NCBI RefSeq assembly: GCF_000974365.1
Contig: NZ_BAZW01000022.1
Span: forward strand, 1 to 64,000
Source: Geofilum rubicundum JCM 15548
Lineage (GTDB): Bacteria; Bacteroidota; Bacteroidia; Bacteroidales; Marinilabiliaceae
Reading direction: 5' to 3'
DNA: 64,000 nt
Under the pieces are notes generated by a model. It had not been told where the DNA came from and searched no databases. It worked only from the letters and a program-made list of their open reading frames with translations. Shown here piece after piece: positions 63,868 to 64,000 of the stretch. The first letter of the stretch is position 1. Each line of letters begins with the position of its first letter. The position numbers and the translations under genes are program-made.

Positions 63868-64000
63868 ATGGCTACTACAATCTCAGAAATTGAACAAAAC
63901 ATTTCAGCGTTTATTGTTCAAAATTCGCATGCAGACACAACACTAATGAACGCAGAGACACTCCTCTTTAAAGAGGGCATTTTTGACTCGATGGGATTTG
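63868..64000 (+). CDS. Acyl carrier protein, N-terminal part (runs off window)
   Basis: The ATG at 63868 opens a frame that continues to the end of the window: MATTISEIEQNISAFIVQNS … FKEGIFDSMGF. The final D-S-M-G is the phosphopantetheine attachment site (Ser) of an acyl carrier protein, in a stand-alone ACP of the kind used in polysaccharide or polyketide/amino-acid activation modules. The partner genes would lie right of the window. It is too short here to classify further. Confidence 0.8.
   Translation, partial: MATTISEIEQNISAFIVQNSHADTTLMNAETLLFKEGIFDSMGF

Overview
The window looks like the chromosome of an anaerobic or facultative Bacteroidota, probably of the Marinilabiliales/Bacteroidales type. 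The evidence is a type IX secretion (T9SS) C-terminal sorting domain, a FISUMP-domain surface protein, BACON-type lipoproteins, promoters with the Bacteroidota -7 box TAnnTTTG and almost no Shine-Dalgarno sites, a ribBA fusion, ClpS-NfeD-flotillin, and a GH28 pectinase. Lineage is inferred from gene content only.

Layout. 1-1.4 kb: the edge of an IS91-type element with a tyrosine recombinase and a perfect 14-8-14 palindrome at its start codon. 1.4-3.9 kb: two secreted proteins and a small CheB-like remnant. 3.9-16.8 kb: nucleotide-sugar genes (galE, rfbB, glmS), a DUF4954 beta-helix protein, a cation/proton antiporter, a GH28 enzyme, tRNA-Met(CAT), and a complete ISL3-like (ISAon1-type) insertion sequence with 25-bp terminal repeats and an exact 8-bp target duplication. 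16.8-41.5 kb: core genes (rubrerythrin, fmt, cdd, xseA/xseB around a histidine kinase, dnaK, ribBA, an LptF/G permease, cvfB, recA, bcp, clpS, nfeD, floA) and several envelope proteins, with C-rich and CTCTGTG-type repeats around rubrerythrin.

41.5-55.6 kb: a leftward copper/silver resistance island. It holds an HMA protein, a Cys-motif AraC regulator, a small Cys-rich membrane protein, a PII-like protein, DUF302, a Cu+ P1B-ATPase with three metal-binding repeats, a decayed methyltransferase, SHOCT and GDCCVxC proteins, two HYC_CC_PP paralogues, the RND efflux genes cusA, cusC and cusB, and a secreted HMA protein. Two copies of a short palindromic block lie in front of cusA and in front of the HMA-araC end, and may be a shared metal-responsive site. 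55.6-64 kb: glutathione peroxidase and an OhrR/MarR regulator with operator-like palindromes around a promoter, a Na+/Ca2+ exchanger, CorA, a four-domain CoA-disulfide reductase/rhodanese/TusA/DsrE fusion, class I aldolase, a secreted rhodanese, and the start of an acyl carrier protein gene.

A striking property of the window is that eleven genes, including recA, cusA, corA and copA, are interrupted by 14 single-base frameshifts. All are of the same sign (one base missing), and most fall in short homopolymers. This points to sequencing or assembly deletions rather than biology. The frame change in the insertion sequence has the opposite sign and is probably genuine. The frameshifted genes are annotated here as single loci.
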